In this document: in pieces, positions 7,298-16,307 of the stretch
How positions within the stretch are numbered: the first letter of the stretch is position 1
Layout of the letters: every line of letters begins with the position of its first letter
Assembly: GCA_036559465.1 (NCBI GenBank)
Contig: DATBTC010000089.1
Span: 1 to 20,765, forward strand
DNA: 20,765 nucleotides
Reading direction: 5' to 3'
Source: JAHFPN01 sp036559465
Lineage (GTDB): Bacteria; Pseudomonadota; Alphaproteobacteria; Rhizobiales; Xanthobacteraceae
Program-made: the position numbers and the translations under genes
The notes under the pieces: generated by a model
What the model saw: the letters and a program-made list of their open reading frames with translations, nothing else
What the model was told of the DNA's origin: nothing
Database searches by the model: none

Positions 7298-9099
7298 CAA
7301 GCCCTCACTCTGACATATCTTCCCGGCGCGTCCTCGATCGGCTTGAGCTTGCCTGCACCGGGCACGCGCGCCGGCACGCGCGCGGCGTCGAACTGTTCGA
7401 TCCAGGCGAGCCAATCGGTCCACCACGAGCCCGCGTGCTCCTCGGCTTTCTTGATCCAGGCGTCGAGCTCGCCCTTGGGCGCGCCGCCGGTCCAGTACTG
7501 ATACTTGTGCTTGCCCGGATGATTCACCACGCCGGCGATATGACCCGAGCCCGCCAGCACGAACTTCACCGGCCCGCCGAAGAAGTGCGCGCCGAAGAAC
7601 ACCGATTGCGCCGGCGCGATGTGGTCCTCGCGCGTAGCAAGCTGATAGATCGGGAGTTTTACCTTGTTAAGATCGATCTTCACGTTACCGATCGACATCA
7701 GTCCCTTGGAGAGCTTGTTCTCGAGATAGCAGTTGCGCAGATAGAACGAATGGTTGGCCGCCGGCAGCCGGGTCGAATCCGAATTCCAGTACAACAGATC
7801 GAACGGGAAGGGCGCCTTGCCGCGCAGATAATTGTTCACGATGTAGGGCCAGATCAAGTCGTTGGCGCGCAGCATGTTGAAGGCGGCCGCCATCTTGCCG
7901 CCCTCCATGAAGCCGAGCTCCTGCATCTTGCGCTCGAGCACCTGAAGCTGTTCTTCGTCCACGAACACCTTGAGGTCGCCCGAATTGGTGAAATCGACCT
8001 GCGCGGCGAGGAAGGTGGCGCTGGCGATCCGCGCGTCGTTCTTTGCCGCCATGTAACCGAGAGAGGTGGCGAGCAGCGTGCCACCGACGCAATAGCCCAT
8101 GGCGTGCACGCGCCGCTCGCCGGTCGCAGCTTCAATGGCGTCGAGCGCGGCGAACACGCCCTCGCGCATATAGTCCTCGAAGCTCTTGCCCGCGAGATGC
8201 GCGTCGGGATTGACCCAGGAGATCACGAACAGCGTCAGCCCCTGGTCCACCATCCATTTGATGAAGGACTTATCGGGCGTCAGATCGAGCACATAGAACT
8301 TGTTGATCCAGGGCGGCACCATTAGCACCGGAATCTTGAGGGCGTTTTCGGTCGCCGGCGAATATTGGACGAGCTGCATCAGCTCGTTCTCGAACACGAC
8401 CTTGCCGGGCGTGAGCGCGAGGTTGCGGCCGATCTCGAACTTGGTGGAGTCCGATTGGCGCAATTTCAGCTCGCCGTGGCCGGCCTCGATGTCCTCGGTC
8501 AGCATTTTCATGCCGCGCACGAGGTTTTCCCCGTTCGACGCCAGCGTCTCGCGCAGCACCTGCGGATTGGTGAACACGAAGTTGGAGGGCGAGATCGCGG
8601 CGGTGATCTGCTTCACGTAGAAATCCGCCTTGTGGCGCGTATGTGGATCGAGCCCCTCGGCGTCGCGCACCAGCTTCGTGGCCCAGGCGCTGGTGAGGAG
8701 ATAGGCCTGCTTCACCCCGTCGAAGAACGGATTCTCCGACCATTCCGGATCGGCGAAGCGGCGGTCCGCGGCGGCGGCCGTGGCCACCGGTGCCACGGTC
8801 TCACCAGACATGCGCTTCATCGAGGCAGTCCACAGGTCGAGATAGCCTTTGACCAGACTCGATTGCGCCTCGATCGTGCGCTGCGGGTCCGACAGCCAGT
8901 ATTCGGCGACCTTGCCGAGCGTCTTGGTGACGTCGGCGAGTTCGTCGGCCACCTCGTTCTGGACGGCGCCTTCCTCGCGCGGCTTCATGTAGGCGGCCAT
9001 AGCGCGGCCGCCCTCGTCCATGAGGCGCGCAAGATTCCGCGCGAAGGCCTCCGGATCGACCGCGGCCTTGCCGGATGTGTCTTCGGGCTTGCCGTGCAT
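7297..9099 (-). CDS. phaC: Class I poly(3-hydroxyalkanoate) synthase
   Basis: PhaC polymerises (R)-3-hydroxyacyl-CoA into polyhydroxyalkanoate at the surface of cytoplasmic granules. The 600-residue length fits class I enzymes. The lipase-like box is GYCVGG with nucleophile Cys337; Asp492 in REDHIAP and His520 in GSGHIAGVVN complete the triad, and the Asp-His spacing of 28 equals that of the Cupriavidus enzyme. The N-terminal domain carries NPFFDGVKQAYLL and PSNFVFTNPQVL, and the C-terminus has YWTGGAPKGELDAWI. ATG 9099 is preferred, preceded by a purine-rich AGAAGGGTCGGGAAAA. An upstream ATG at 9165 and a GTG at 9180 are in frame but lack a ribosome-binding site. It heads the operon and its TGA overlaps the next ATG by one base. 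The upstream 118 bases are shared with a divergent lipoprotein gene. Confidence 0.97.
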   Translation of the reverse strand: MHGKPEDTSGKAAVDPEAFARNLARLMDEGGRAMAAYMKPREEGAVQNEVADELADVTKTLGKVAEYWLSDPQRTIEAQSSLVKGYLDLWTASMKRMSGETVAPVATAAAADRRFADPEWSENPFFDGVKQAYLLTSAWATKLVRDAEGLDPHTRHKADFYVKQITAAISPSNFVFTNPQVLRETLASNGENLVRGMKMLTEDIEAGHGELKLRQSDSTKFEIGRNLALTPGKVVFENELMQLVQYSPATENALKIPVLMVPPWINKFYVLDLTPDKSFIKWMVDQGLTLFVISWVNPDAHLAGKSFEDYMREGVFAALDAIEAATGERRVHAMGYCVGGTLLATSLGYMAAKNDARIASATFLAAQVDFTNSGDLKVFVDEEQLQVLERKMQELGFMEGGKMAAAFNMLRANDLIWPYIVNNYLRGKAPFPFDLLYWNSDSTRLPAANHSFYLRNCYLENKLSKGLMSIGNVKIDLNKVKLPIYQLATREDHIAPAQSVFFGAHFFGGPVKFVLAGSGHIAGVVNHPGKHKYQYWTGGAPKGELDAWIKKAEEHAGSWWTDWLAWIEQFDAARVPARVPGAGKLKPIEDAPGRYVRVRA

Positions 9100-9217
9100 C
9101 GGTTTTCCCGACCCTTCTCGGCACACGCGCGGCGCCTCCCTGGCCTTGCACCGCGCTTCCGCCATAATAGGCGACGACACGACTTACGGACAGATTCTCT
9201 TGTGGTATGTCGCCGTT

Positions 9218-9535
9218 ATGACGAAGGGGCTTTCGTTGCGTAAACGGCCTAAAGCGCGATTAACGTTGATCCCGCTGCGCTGCACCGCGGCGGCGCTGAC
9301 GCTCATGCTGCTGGCCGGCTGTGCCGGGGAGGGCAGCATCCCCTTTCTGCCGTCGTCGACGCCGCCGAGTCCGGGACCGACGCCCGATTTGCCGCTCCTG
9401 GTGCCGCCGCCGCGTGACCGGGAAATCGCCAAGCCGGTGCTCACACCCGACGAGCAGAAGGAGCTCGAAGTGCAACTGGACAAGCTCCAGGGCCGCGAAA
9501 AGGCAGTGCGGCGCGGCATCGAGAAGGGCAACTAG
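9218..9535 (+). CDS. Small putative lipoprotein
   Basis: The 105-residue product begins with a basic stretch (KGLSLRKRPKARL), a hydrophobic segment TAAALTLMLLAG and a lipobox LLAGC, so Cys35 would be lipidated after signal peptidase II cleavage. A proline-rich linker (about 45-70) and a short charged helix (LTPDEQKELEVQLDKLQGREK) follow. No enzymatic domain is visible. The frame is open for ~200 bases before ATG 9218, which I chose because it gives a sensible signal peptide; no clear ribosome-binding site is seen, so the start is uncertain. It lies 70 bases ahead of the aminotransferase and diverges from phaC. I recall a small lipoprotein in this position in related genomes but know of no function. 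The helix ending resembles linkers that anchor to peptidoglycan or the outer membrane, which is speculation. Confidence 0.72.
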   Translation: MTKGLSLRKRPKARLTLIPLRCTAAALTLMLLAGCAGEGSIPFLPSSTPPSPGPTPDLPLLVPPPRDREIAKPVLTPDEQKELEVQLDKLQGREKAVRRGIEKGN

Positions 9536-9605
9536 GCCTCGGGCCGAACCCCTGCAACGCTTAACGTTTCGGTGGTATGAGACCCCCGATTCCGGGAATA
9601 GGACC

Positions 9606-10823
9606 ATGCACGAGTTCCATCGCATCCAGCGCCTGCCGCCCTATATTTTCGAAATCGTCAATAAGGCGAAGGCCGGCGCACGCAACCAGGGCGCGGACAT
9701 CATCGATCTCGGCATGGGCAATCCGGACCTGCCGACGCCGCCGCATATCATCGACAAGCTCAAGGAAACAATCGGCAAGCCGCGCACCGACCGCTATTCG
9801 TCCTCACGCGGCATTCCCGGCTTGCGCAAGGCGCAGGCCGCCTATTACGGCCGCCGCTTCGGCGTGAAACTCGATCCAGAGCGGCAGGTGATCGCCACGC
9901 TCGGCTCCAAGGAAGGCTTCGCCAACATGGCGCAGGCAATCACGGCGCCCGGCGACCTCGTGCTGGTGCCGAACCCGAGCTACCCGATCCACGCTTTCGG
10001 ATTCCTCATGGCCGGCGGCACCATCCGCTCGGTACCCTGCGAGGCAGGTCCGGATTTCTTTTATGCGCTCGAGCGCGCGGTGATCCACTCGACGCCGAAG
10101 CCGATCGCGCTGGTGCTCTGCTATCCGTCGAACCCGACTGCCTGCACCGCCGAGCTCGACTTCTACAAGGACATCGTCGCGTTCGCGCGCAAGCACGATC
10201 TGCTGGTGCTCTCCGATCTCGCCTATGCCGAGGTCTATTTCGAGAACAATCCGCCGCCCTCTATCCTGCAAGTGCCGGGCGCGATGGAGATCGCCGTCGA
10301 GTTCACCTCGATGTCGAAGACCTTCTCCATGCCCGGCTGGCGCATGGGATTTGCCGTCGGCAACGAGCGGCTGATCGCGGCGCTGGCGCGCGTGAAGTCG
10401 TATCTCGATTACGGCGCCTTCACCCCGATCCAGGTCGCCGCCGCTGCGGCGCTGAACGGCCCTGAGGATTGCATCGTGGAAATGCGCGCGACCTACAAGA
10501 AGCGCCGCGATGCGCTGGTCGACAGCTTCACCCGCGCCGGTTGGCCGATCCCGGCGCCGAAGGCCTCCATGTTCGCCTGGGCGCCGCTGCCGGAGCGCTT
10601 CGCCGCGCTCGGTTCGGTCGAGTTTTCCAAGCTCTTGGTCGAGAAGGCCTCGGTCGCCGTTTCGCCCGGCATCGGCTTCGGCGAGCACGGCGAGGGCTTC
10701 GTCCGCATCGCGCTGGTGGAAAACGAGCAGCGCATTCGCCAGGCCGCGCGCAATATGCGCCGCTTCTTCGACACGGCCGACAAGACGCTCCACAACATCA
10801 TCCCGCTCAAAGCGCGCGGCTGA
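9606..10823 (+). CDS. Class I/II PLP aminotransferase (AlaC / LL-DAP aminotransferase-like)
   Basis: A 405-residue fold-type I aminotransferase. DIIDLGMGNPDLPTPPHI contains the substrate-contacting Gly-Asn-Pro loop, LVLCYPSNPTACTAE carries the conserved Asn-Pro, and LSDLAYAEVYFE the Asp and Tyr that hold PLP. The Schiff-base lysine is Lys238 in SMSKTFSMPGWRMGFAVGN. The amino end (MHEFHRIQRLPPYIFEIVNKAKA) matches the group annotated variously as alaC, yfdZ or LL-diaminopimelate aminotransferase in alphaproteobacteria. Alanine/pyruvate-glutamate transamination or an aspartate-family role are both possible. ATG 9606 is preferred because homology begins there and AGGA is close upstream, although the frame is open earlier. 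It is 13 bases ahead of hom, so co-transcription in an aspartate-pathway operon is likely. Confidence 0.92.
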   Translation: MHEFHRIQRLPPYIFEIVNKAKAGARNQGADIIDLGMGNPDLPTPPHIIDKLKETIGKPRTDRYSSSRGIPGLRKAQAAYYGRRFGVKLDPERQVIATLGSKEGFANMAQAITAPGDLVLVPNPSYPIHAFGFLMAGGTIRSVPCEAGPDFFYALERAVIHSTPKPIALVLCYPSNPTACTAELDFYKDIVAFARKHDLLVLSDLAYAEVYFENNPPPSILQVPGAMEIAVEFTSMSKTFSMPGWRMGFAVGNERLIAALARVKSYLDYGAFTPIQVAAAAALNGPEDCIVEMRATYKKRRDALVDSFTRAGWPIPAPKASMFAWAPLPERFAALGSVEFSKLLVEKASVAVSPGIGFGEHGEGFVRIALVENEQRIRQAARNMRRFFDTADKTLHNIIPLKARG

Positions 10824-10836
10824 CATCGGATCTCCC

Positions 10837-12159
10837 ATGGTTGAGCCGCTGAAAGTGGGTCTCGCCGGGCTCGGCACGGTCGGTTCGGCCGTCGTGGGGA
10901 TGCTGGCGCGTTCGCGCGCGGAGCTCGCAACCCGCGCCGGGCATCCGATCGATCTGGTGGCCTTTTCCTCGAAAGACCCGCCCAAGGACAATTCGATCGA
11001 TCTTTCGAAGCTGCGCAAGGTCGAGGATCCCACCGCGCTCGCTCGCGACCCCGGCATCGACGTGTTCGTCGAGCTGATGGGCGGGGAGGCCAATCCGGCG
11101 AAAGGTGCTGTCGAGGCCGCGCTCGGCATCGGCCGCCCGGTCGTCACCGCCAACAAGGCGCTAATTGCCAAGCATGGCGTCGCGCTGGCCAAGCTCGCGG
11201 AGAAAAGCGGCGCTTCGTTCTGTTTCGAGGCCGCCGTCGCCGGCGGCATACCGATCGTGAAGACGTTACGCGAAGGCCTCGGCGGCTCGCGCATCGAGCG
11301 CGTCTATGGAATCCTGAATGGCACCTGCAATTATATTCTGACCCAGATGCAGAAGGAGGCGCGCTCGTTCGCGGATTGCCTCAAGGAAGCGCAGCGGCTC
11401 GGCTATGCCGAGGCCGATCCGACCTTCGACATCGGCGGCTTCGACACCGCCCACAAGATCGCGATACTCACCAGTCTCGCGTTTGGAACGGAAATCGACG
11501 CGGACGCCGTCTATGTCGAGGGTATCCAGACCATCACGCTCGCCGACCTCGCTGCCGCAGACGAGCTCGGCTATCGCGTGAAGCTCTTGGGCGTCGCGCA
11601 ACGCACCGCCACCGGCATCGAGCAGCGCGTGCATCCCACCATGGTTCCCAAGGGCTCTGTGATCGCCGAGATCGACGGCGTGCTGAACGCTGTCGCGGTC
11701 GATTCCGACATGATGAATCTGACCCTCGTCGGCCCCGGTGCCGGCGGGCCTGCCACATCCTCCGCAGTCGTCGCAGACCTTGTCGACATCGCCGCCGGCC
11801 GCCGGGTCTATCCGTTCGGCCGGCCCGCAGACGGCCTTGCGCGCGGCACCCGCGCGCCGATGCAGCGCCACGAAGGCGGTTATTACATTCGCCTTTCCGC
11901 CATCGACCGGCCCGGTACCGCCGCCACCATCGCGCGCCGCATGGCCGACCAGAACATTTCGCTCGAGTCCATCATGCAGCGCGGCCGCGACAAGCGCCCG
12001 CACGGCGGCGACGACCCCAAGCGCGCCGACAAGCCAGCAGCCGTTATCCTCATTACCTACGCCACCAGCGAGGACTCGGTGCGCGCTGCGCTGAAAGCGA
12101 TCGAAGCCGACAAGGTGCTTTCAGAAACTCCACAAGTGATCCGCATCGAAAAAAGCTGA
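10837..12159 (+). CDS. hom: Homoserine dehydrogenase
   Basis: Hom reduces aspartate semialdehyde to homoserine with NAD(P)H, the branch point to threonine and methionine. The 440-residue protein has the standard monofunctional layout. It has an N-terminal Rossmann fold with GLGTVG at 11-16 and TANKAL with Lys107. A catalytic domain follows, with AAVAGGIPIVKTLREGL, the signature GILNGTCNYILTQM and GYAEADPTFDIGGFDTAHK, whose catalytic Lys is Lys207. From about 349 there is an ACT domain (YYIRLSAIDRPGTAATIARR) for feedback control, probably by threonine. The ACT part carries an insert RGRDKRPHGGDDPKRAD that looks like a loop. The frame is open upstream, but ATG 10837 is correct by homology. It is tightly placed between the aminotransferase and glpX. 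Confidence 0.96.
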   Translation: MVEPLKVGLAGLGTVGSAVVGMLARSRAELATRAGHPIDLVAFSSKDPPKDNSIDLSKLRKVEDPTALARDPGIDVFVELMGGEANPAKGAVEAALGIGRPVVTANKALIAKHGVALAKLAEKSGASFCFEAAVAGGIPIVKTLREGLGGSRIERVYGILNGTCNYILTQMQKEARSFADCLKEAQRLGYAEADPTFDIGGFDTAHKIAILTSLAFGTEIDADAVYVEGIQTITLADLAAADELGYRVKLLGVAQRTATGIEQRVHPTMVPKGSVIAEIDGVLNAVAVDSDMMNLTLVGPGAGGPATSSAVVADLVDIAAGRRVYPFGRPADGLARGTRAPMQRHEGGYYIRLSAIDRPGTAATIARRMADQNISLESIMQRGRDKRPHGGDDPKRADKPAAVILITYATSEDSVRAALKAIEADKVLSETPQVIRIEKS

Positions 12160-12179
12160 AGAAAATTCGGGGGGAAGAA

Positions 12180-13175
<996 letters not shown>

Positions 13176-13182
13176 GCGCGAT

Positions 13183-13629
13183 ATGAGCGCGGTCGTCATC
13201 CGGCAGATCGGCGCCGGCGAGCGCGCGGCCTGGGAGCCGCTCTGGCAGGGCTATCTCGATTTCTACAAGTCTTCGCAGACGCCGGCGGCGACCGATATCA
13301 CGTGGAAGCGGTTGCTCGATCCCAAAGAACCCATGTTCGCGCTCGGCGCCTACATGGACGGCAAGCTTCTCGGGATCGTCCACTATCTCTATCACCGCTC
13401 GTTCTGGACGGCCGGCGACTACTGCTACCTGCAGGACCTGTTCGTTGCGGAGGGGACACGGAACCTCGGCCTAGGCCGCGCTTTGATCGAGGCGGTCTAT
13501 GCAAAAGCCAAGGAAGCCGGTGCTAGCCGCGTCTACTGGAACACCCACGAAACCAACGCCACCGCTCGAGCGCTTTACGAAAAGGTCGCGGAGCGTTCCG
13601 GGTTCATCCAGTACCGCAAGGTTTTCTAG
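13183..13629 (+). CDS. GNAT family N-acetyltransferase
   Basis: The 148-residue single-domain protein shows the acetyl-CoA binding motif A as DLFVAEGTRNLGLGRALIEAVYAKAKEAG, where RNLGLG is the R/Q-x-x-G-x-G pyrophosphate loop. The end VYWNTHETNATARALYEKVAERSGFIQYRKVF is the usual motif B with ALYEK before the final strand. Family members acetylate amines on small molecules, antibiotics, or protein N-termini and lysines; nothing here identifies the acceptor. ATG 13183 is 7 bases after the glpX stop, with only a weak GAG-type ribosome-binding site, so it may rely on coupling to glpX translation. No signal peptide or membrane segment. Confidence 0.9.
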   Translation: MSAVVIRQIGAGERAAWEPLWQGYLDFYKSSQTPAATDITWKRLLDPKEPMFALGAYMDGKLLGIVHYLYHRSFWTAGDYCYLQDLFVAEGTRNLGLGRALIEAVYAKAKEAGASRVYWNTHETNATARALYEKVAERSGFIQYRKVF

Positions 13630-13648
13630 CGGGCTGTGTAGCCGCTGA

Positions 13649-13671
13649 ACTCTCCCCACAAGGAGGAGAGT
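13649..13671. promoter_or_regulatory. Hairpin between GNAT gene and recJ overlapping a purine-rich SD-like stretch
   Basis: ACTCTCC at 13649-13655 pairs perfectly with GGAGAGT at 13665-13671 across a nine-base loop. The loop and 3' arm contain AAGGAGG, which looks like a Shine-Dalgarno sequence but ends 17 bases before the recJ TTG and 23 before its ATG, further than usual. It could sequester a ribosome site, end the upstream transcript weakly, or be a repeat remnant. Confidence 0.4.
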
Positions 13672-13689
13672 AAGACGCTATCTTTGGCT

Positions 13690-15495
13690 ATGGATTCGAA
13701 CCGCCCCTTCCTCGGCGTCGAGCGCTCGGCCTCTGGCCGCGTCTGGCGCGACCGGCTGGACGCGCGCGCCAACCAGACAGCACTTGCGCTGGTGCAACGC
13801 CTCGGTTTGCCCGAACTGCTCGCGCGCGTGCTTGCCGGGCGAGGCGTCACGCCCGACGACGCCGAAGCCTATCTCGATCCGACCGTGAAAAGCTTGATGC
13901 CGGACCCCGACACGCTGACCGACATGCCGGCCGCGGCAACGCGCCTCGCCGACGCCGTCGAGCACGGCGAGCAGGTCGCAGTGTTCGGCGACTACGACGT
14001 GGACGGCGCCACTTCGACCGCGCTCTTGGTGCGCGTGCTGCGCGCCTGCGGGCTCGATCCGCTGTTTCACATTCCCGACCGTATCTTCGAAGGCTACGGG
14101 CCGAACGTAGAGGCGGTGAGGGGTCTTGCCGAGCGTGGCGCCAAGCTGCTCGTCACAGTCGATTGCGGCACCACCAGCATGGAAGCGCTCGACGAGGCGA
14201 AGAAGCTCGGCTTAGACGCGATCGTCATCGACCATCACCAGGCGCCCGAGCAGCTGCCGTCGGCGCGCGCCATCGTGAATCCAAACCGGCAGGATGATCT
14301 ATCAAAGCTCGGCTACCTCGCTGCCGTCGGCGTCGTGTTCATCGTTGCGGTCGCGCTGCTGCGCGAGTTGCGCAAACGCGGCTTCTGGAACGAGACGCGC
14401 CGCGAGCCCGATCTGCTGGCGTTTCTTGATCTCGTGGCGCTCGGCACCGTGGCCGACGTGGTGCCGCTCAAGGGGCTGAACCGCGCCTATGTCGCCAAGG
14501 GCCTGCTCGCGATGCGTCGACGCGAGGGAGTCGGCTTGAAGGCGCTGATGGACGCCGCGCGCCTCGACGGCCCGCCGACGCCGTTCCATCTCGGATTTCT
14601 CCTGGGCCCGCGCATCAACGCGGGCGGCCGTATCGGAGACGCCACCCTCGGCACGCGCCTTTTGCTTACCGACGACCCAGCCGAGGCCATGAAGATCGCC
14701 CTCGAGCTCGATCGCCTGAACACCGAGCGCCGGGCCTTCGAACAGGCGACGCTTGCCGAGGCCGAAGCCGAGGCGCTCGCTGCGCTCGGGCTTGAGGAGC
14801 GCGGCGCGGTCGTCATCGCCTCCAAGGATGGCTGGCACCCGGGCGTGGTCGGTCTGGTCGCGGCGCGGCTGAAGGAGCGCTTCGGCCGCCCGGCCTTCGC
14901 TATCGCCATGCTCGGCGACAACGGTACCGGCTCGGGCCGCTCGATCCCCGGCGTCGATCTCGGCCACGCCGTGCGCGCCGCCGTGGAGAAGGGCTTGCTC
15001 GTCAAGGGCGGCGGCCACGCCATGGCTGCGGGACTCACTGTCGCGCGCGCCAAGCTCAAAGACTTGCGCGCCTTCCTGGAAGAGACGCTCGCGGCACCGG
15101 TCGAGGCCGCGCGCCATGTGGACACGCTAGAGATCGACGGCGCGCTCACCGCCAGCGCGGCAAATCTCGAATTGATGGAGACGATCGGCTGCGCCGGGCC
15201 GTTCGGCGCCGGCAATCCCGAGCCCGTGTTCGCCCTGCCGTCGCACACGGTCGTGTTCGCCGATCCCGCCGGCGATGCGCACGTGCGGCTGCGGCTCAAG
15301 GCCGGCGACAATCGTCAGATCGGCGCCATCGCCTTCCGCGCGCTCGGCCGCCCGCTCGGCGACGCGCTCTTGGCCGGACGTGGGCGCACGATACATGTTG
15401 CCGGCTGTCTCACGCTCAATTCGTGGCAGGGCACCGAGCGCGTCGAAATGCGCGTGCTCGACGCGGCGCCCGCTGAGCTGCTCGCGGCGCGATGA
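13690..15495 (+). CDS. recJ: Single-stranded-DNA-specific exonuclease RecJ
   Basis: RecJ is a 5'-3' single-strand exonuclease acting in recombination (RecFOR pathway), mismatch and base-excision repair. The 601-residue protein has the DHH phosphoesterase motifs: DYDVDGATS at Asp101-Asp105, VDCGTTS at about 157-163 and the name-giving DHH at 181-183. The DHHA1 domain has KGGGHAMAAG with GGGH at 440-443. The C-terminal OB-like region has the segment GPFGAGNPEPVFALP. The start is unclear: ATG 13690 is used here; TTG 13684 is two codons earlier and closer to the AAGGAGG stretch. Length and motif order are complete, so the gene looks intact. It lies 60 bases after the GNAT gene. Confidence 0.96.
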   Translation: MDSNRPFLGVERSASGRVWRDRLDARANQTALALVQRLGLPELLARVLAGRGVTPDDAEAYLDPTVKSLMPDPDTLTDMPAAATRLADAVEHGEQVAVFGDYDVDGATSTALLVRVLRACGLDPLFHIPDRIFEGYGPNVEAVRGLAERGAKLLVTVDCGTTSMEALDEAKKLGLDAIVIDHHQAPEQLPSARAIVNPNRQDDLSKLGYLAAVGVVFIVAVALLRELRKRGFWNETRREPDLLAFLDLVALGTVADVVPLKGLNRAYVAKGLLAMRRREGVGLKALMDAARLDGPPTPFHLGFLLGPRINAGGRIGDATLGTRLLLTDDPAEAMKIALELDRLNTERRAFEQATLAEAEAEALAALGLEERGAVVIASKDGWHPGVVGLVAARLKERFGRPAFAIAMLGDNGTGSGRSIPGVDLGHAVRAAVEKGLLVKGGGHAMAAGLTVARAKLKDLRAFLEETLAAPVEAARHVDTLEIDGALTASAANLELMETIGCAGPFGAGNPEPVFALPSHTVVFADPAGDAHVRLRLKAGDNRQIGAIAFRALGRPLGDALLAGRGRTIHVAGCLTLNSWQGTERVEMRVLDAAPAELLAAR

Positions 15496-15547
15496 AGCGA
15501 TGACCGTGCGCACGGCTTGTTGTATGGATCGCCGGGGACATTGAACC

Positions 15548-16268
15548 GTGGCGCACAAGGAAGAATTGCCCTTCCTCATTTCCGGCGGCGGCATCGGCGG
15601 CCTGGCGGCTGCCCATGCGCTGGCGCGCAAGAGATTCCCGGTGCGCGTGCTGGAGCAGTCGGTGGAATTCCGCGAGGCCGGGGCCGGTATTCAGCTAGGG
15701 CCGAATATTTTTCGGGCGCTCGGCAAGCTCGGCCTAAAGGACGCGGTGCTTGCCGACGCCTGGGAGCCATAACCTCGTCGCCGTGTTCCATTCCGATCAC
15801 TACGAGGAAGGCTGGAACACGGAAGGCGATACGACCCTCTTGTGGCAACACTTCAAAGGCCAACGCCCGGAAGTGCTTCGCCTGCTTGAGAAGATCGAAA
15901 CCTGGCGCATGTGGGTGCTGTGCGACCGCGAGCCGATCAAGGAATGGTCAAAGGGCAACGTGACGCTTTTGGGCGATGCCGCACACCCCATGCTGCAATA
16001 TCTCGCGCAGGGCGCCTGCATGGCGACCGAAGACGCCTATTGGCTGGCGGAGAAGGTGGCGGCAACGCCCGGCGATCTTCCGGCCGCCTTCCGCGCCTAT
16101 CAGGAGCAGCGCTATTTGCGCACCGGCCGGGTGCAGCTCATGGCCCGCGTCTACGGTGAGTTCTATCACCCGCGCGGCGTCACCGCGGAATTGCGCGACC
16201 AGATGCTGGGCGCGCGCACGCCGCAAGATGCCTATGACGGGATCGAGTGGCTCTACGGCAGCATGTAA
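15548..16268 (+). pseudogene. 3-hydroxybenzoate 6-hydroxylase-like FAD monooxygenase with internal deletion and frameshift
   Basis: Two pieces of one flavin monooxygenase lie in different frames. The first (GTG 15548 to stop at 15772) gives the FAD-binding start LISGGGIGGLAAAHALARKR, then FPVRVLEQ and EAGAGIQLGPNIFRALGKLGL, ending at ADAWEP. The second is readable from about 15768 to 16268: NLVAVFHSDHYEEGW, then ETWRMWVLCDREPIKEWSKG, the GD motif LLGDAAHPMLQYLAQGA, and a C-terminus RYLRTGRVQLMARVYGEFYHP ending WLYGSM. These match both ends of 3-hydroxybenzoate 6-hydroxylases of about 395 residues. The ~150 residues between, including the middle of the FAD domain and the DG motif region, are missing, and the join shifts frame. 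Such enzymes hydroxylate 3-hydroxybenzoate to gentisate. No gentisate genes are nearby. A protein reinitiated at ATG 15750 could be made but would lack the nucleotide loop. Confidence 0.88.
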
Positions 16269-16275
16269 ACGCGGC

Positions 16276-16300
16276 GCGCGGTGTGGCCCACCCGCCGCGC
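16276..16300. terminator. Possible GC-rich hairpin between convergent genes
   Basis: GCGCGG at 16276-16281 can pair with CCGCGC at 16295-16300 in the 39-base gap between the monooxygenase remnant and the convergent doxX gene. There is no T-run, so an intrinsic terminator is only possible, not shown. Confidence 0.28.
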
Positions 16301-16307
16301 TACGAGA

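Noticed and set aside
9164..9169. TATTAT on the minus strand as the phaC -10 element
   Set aside because: The position is plausible but the -35 at 17 bases (TGTCCG) is a poor match, and an AT-rich hexamer alone is weak evidence.
8365..9243. 292-codon open frame on the plus strand
   Set aside because: Antisense to phaC, whose triad and length are complete; no ribosome site or domain.
9804..11294. Long open frame of 496 codons on the minus strand
   Set aside because: It is antisense to the aminotransferase and hom, both with full catalytic motifs; its translation is Arg/Ala-rich with no recognisable domain. High-GC DNA often leaves such frames open.
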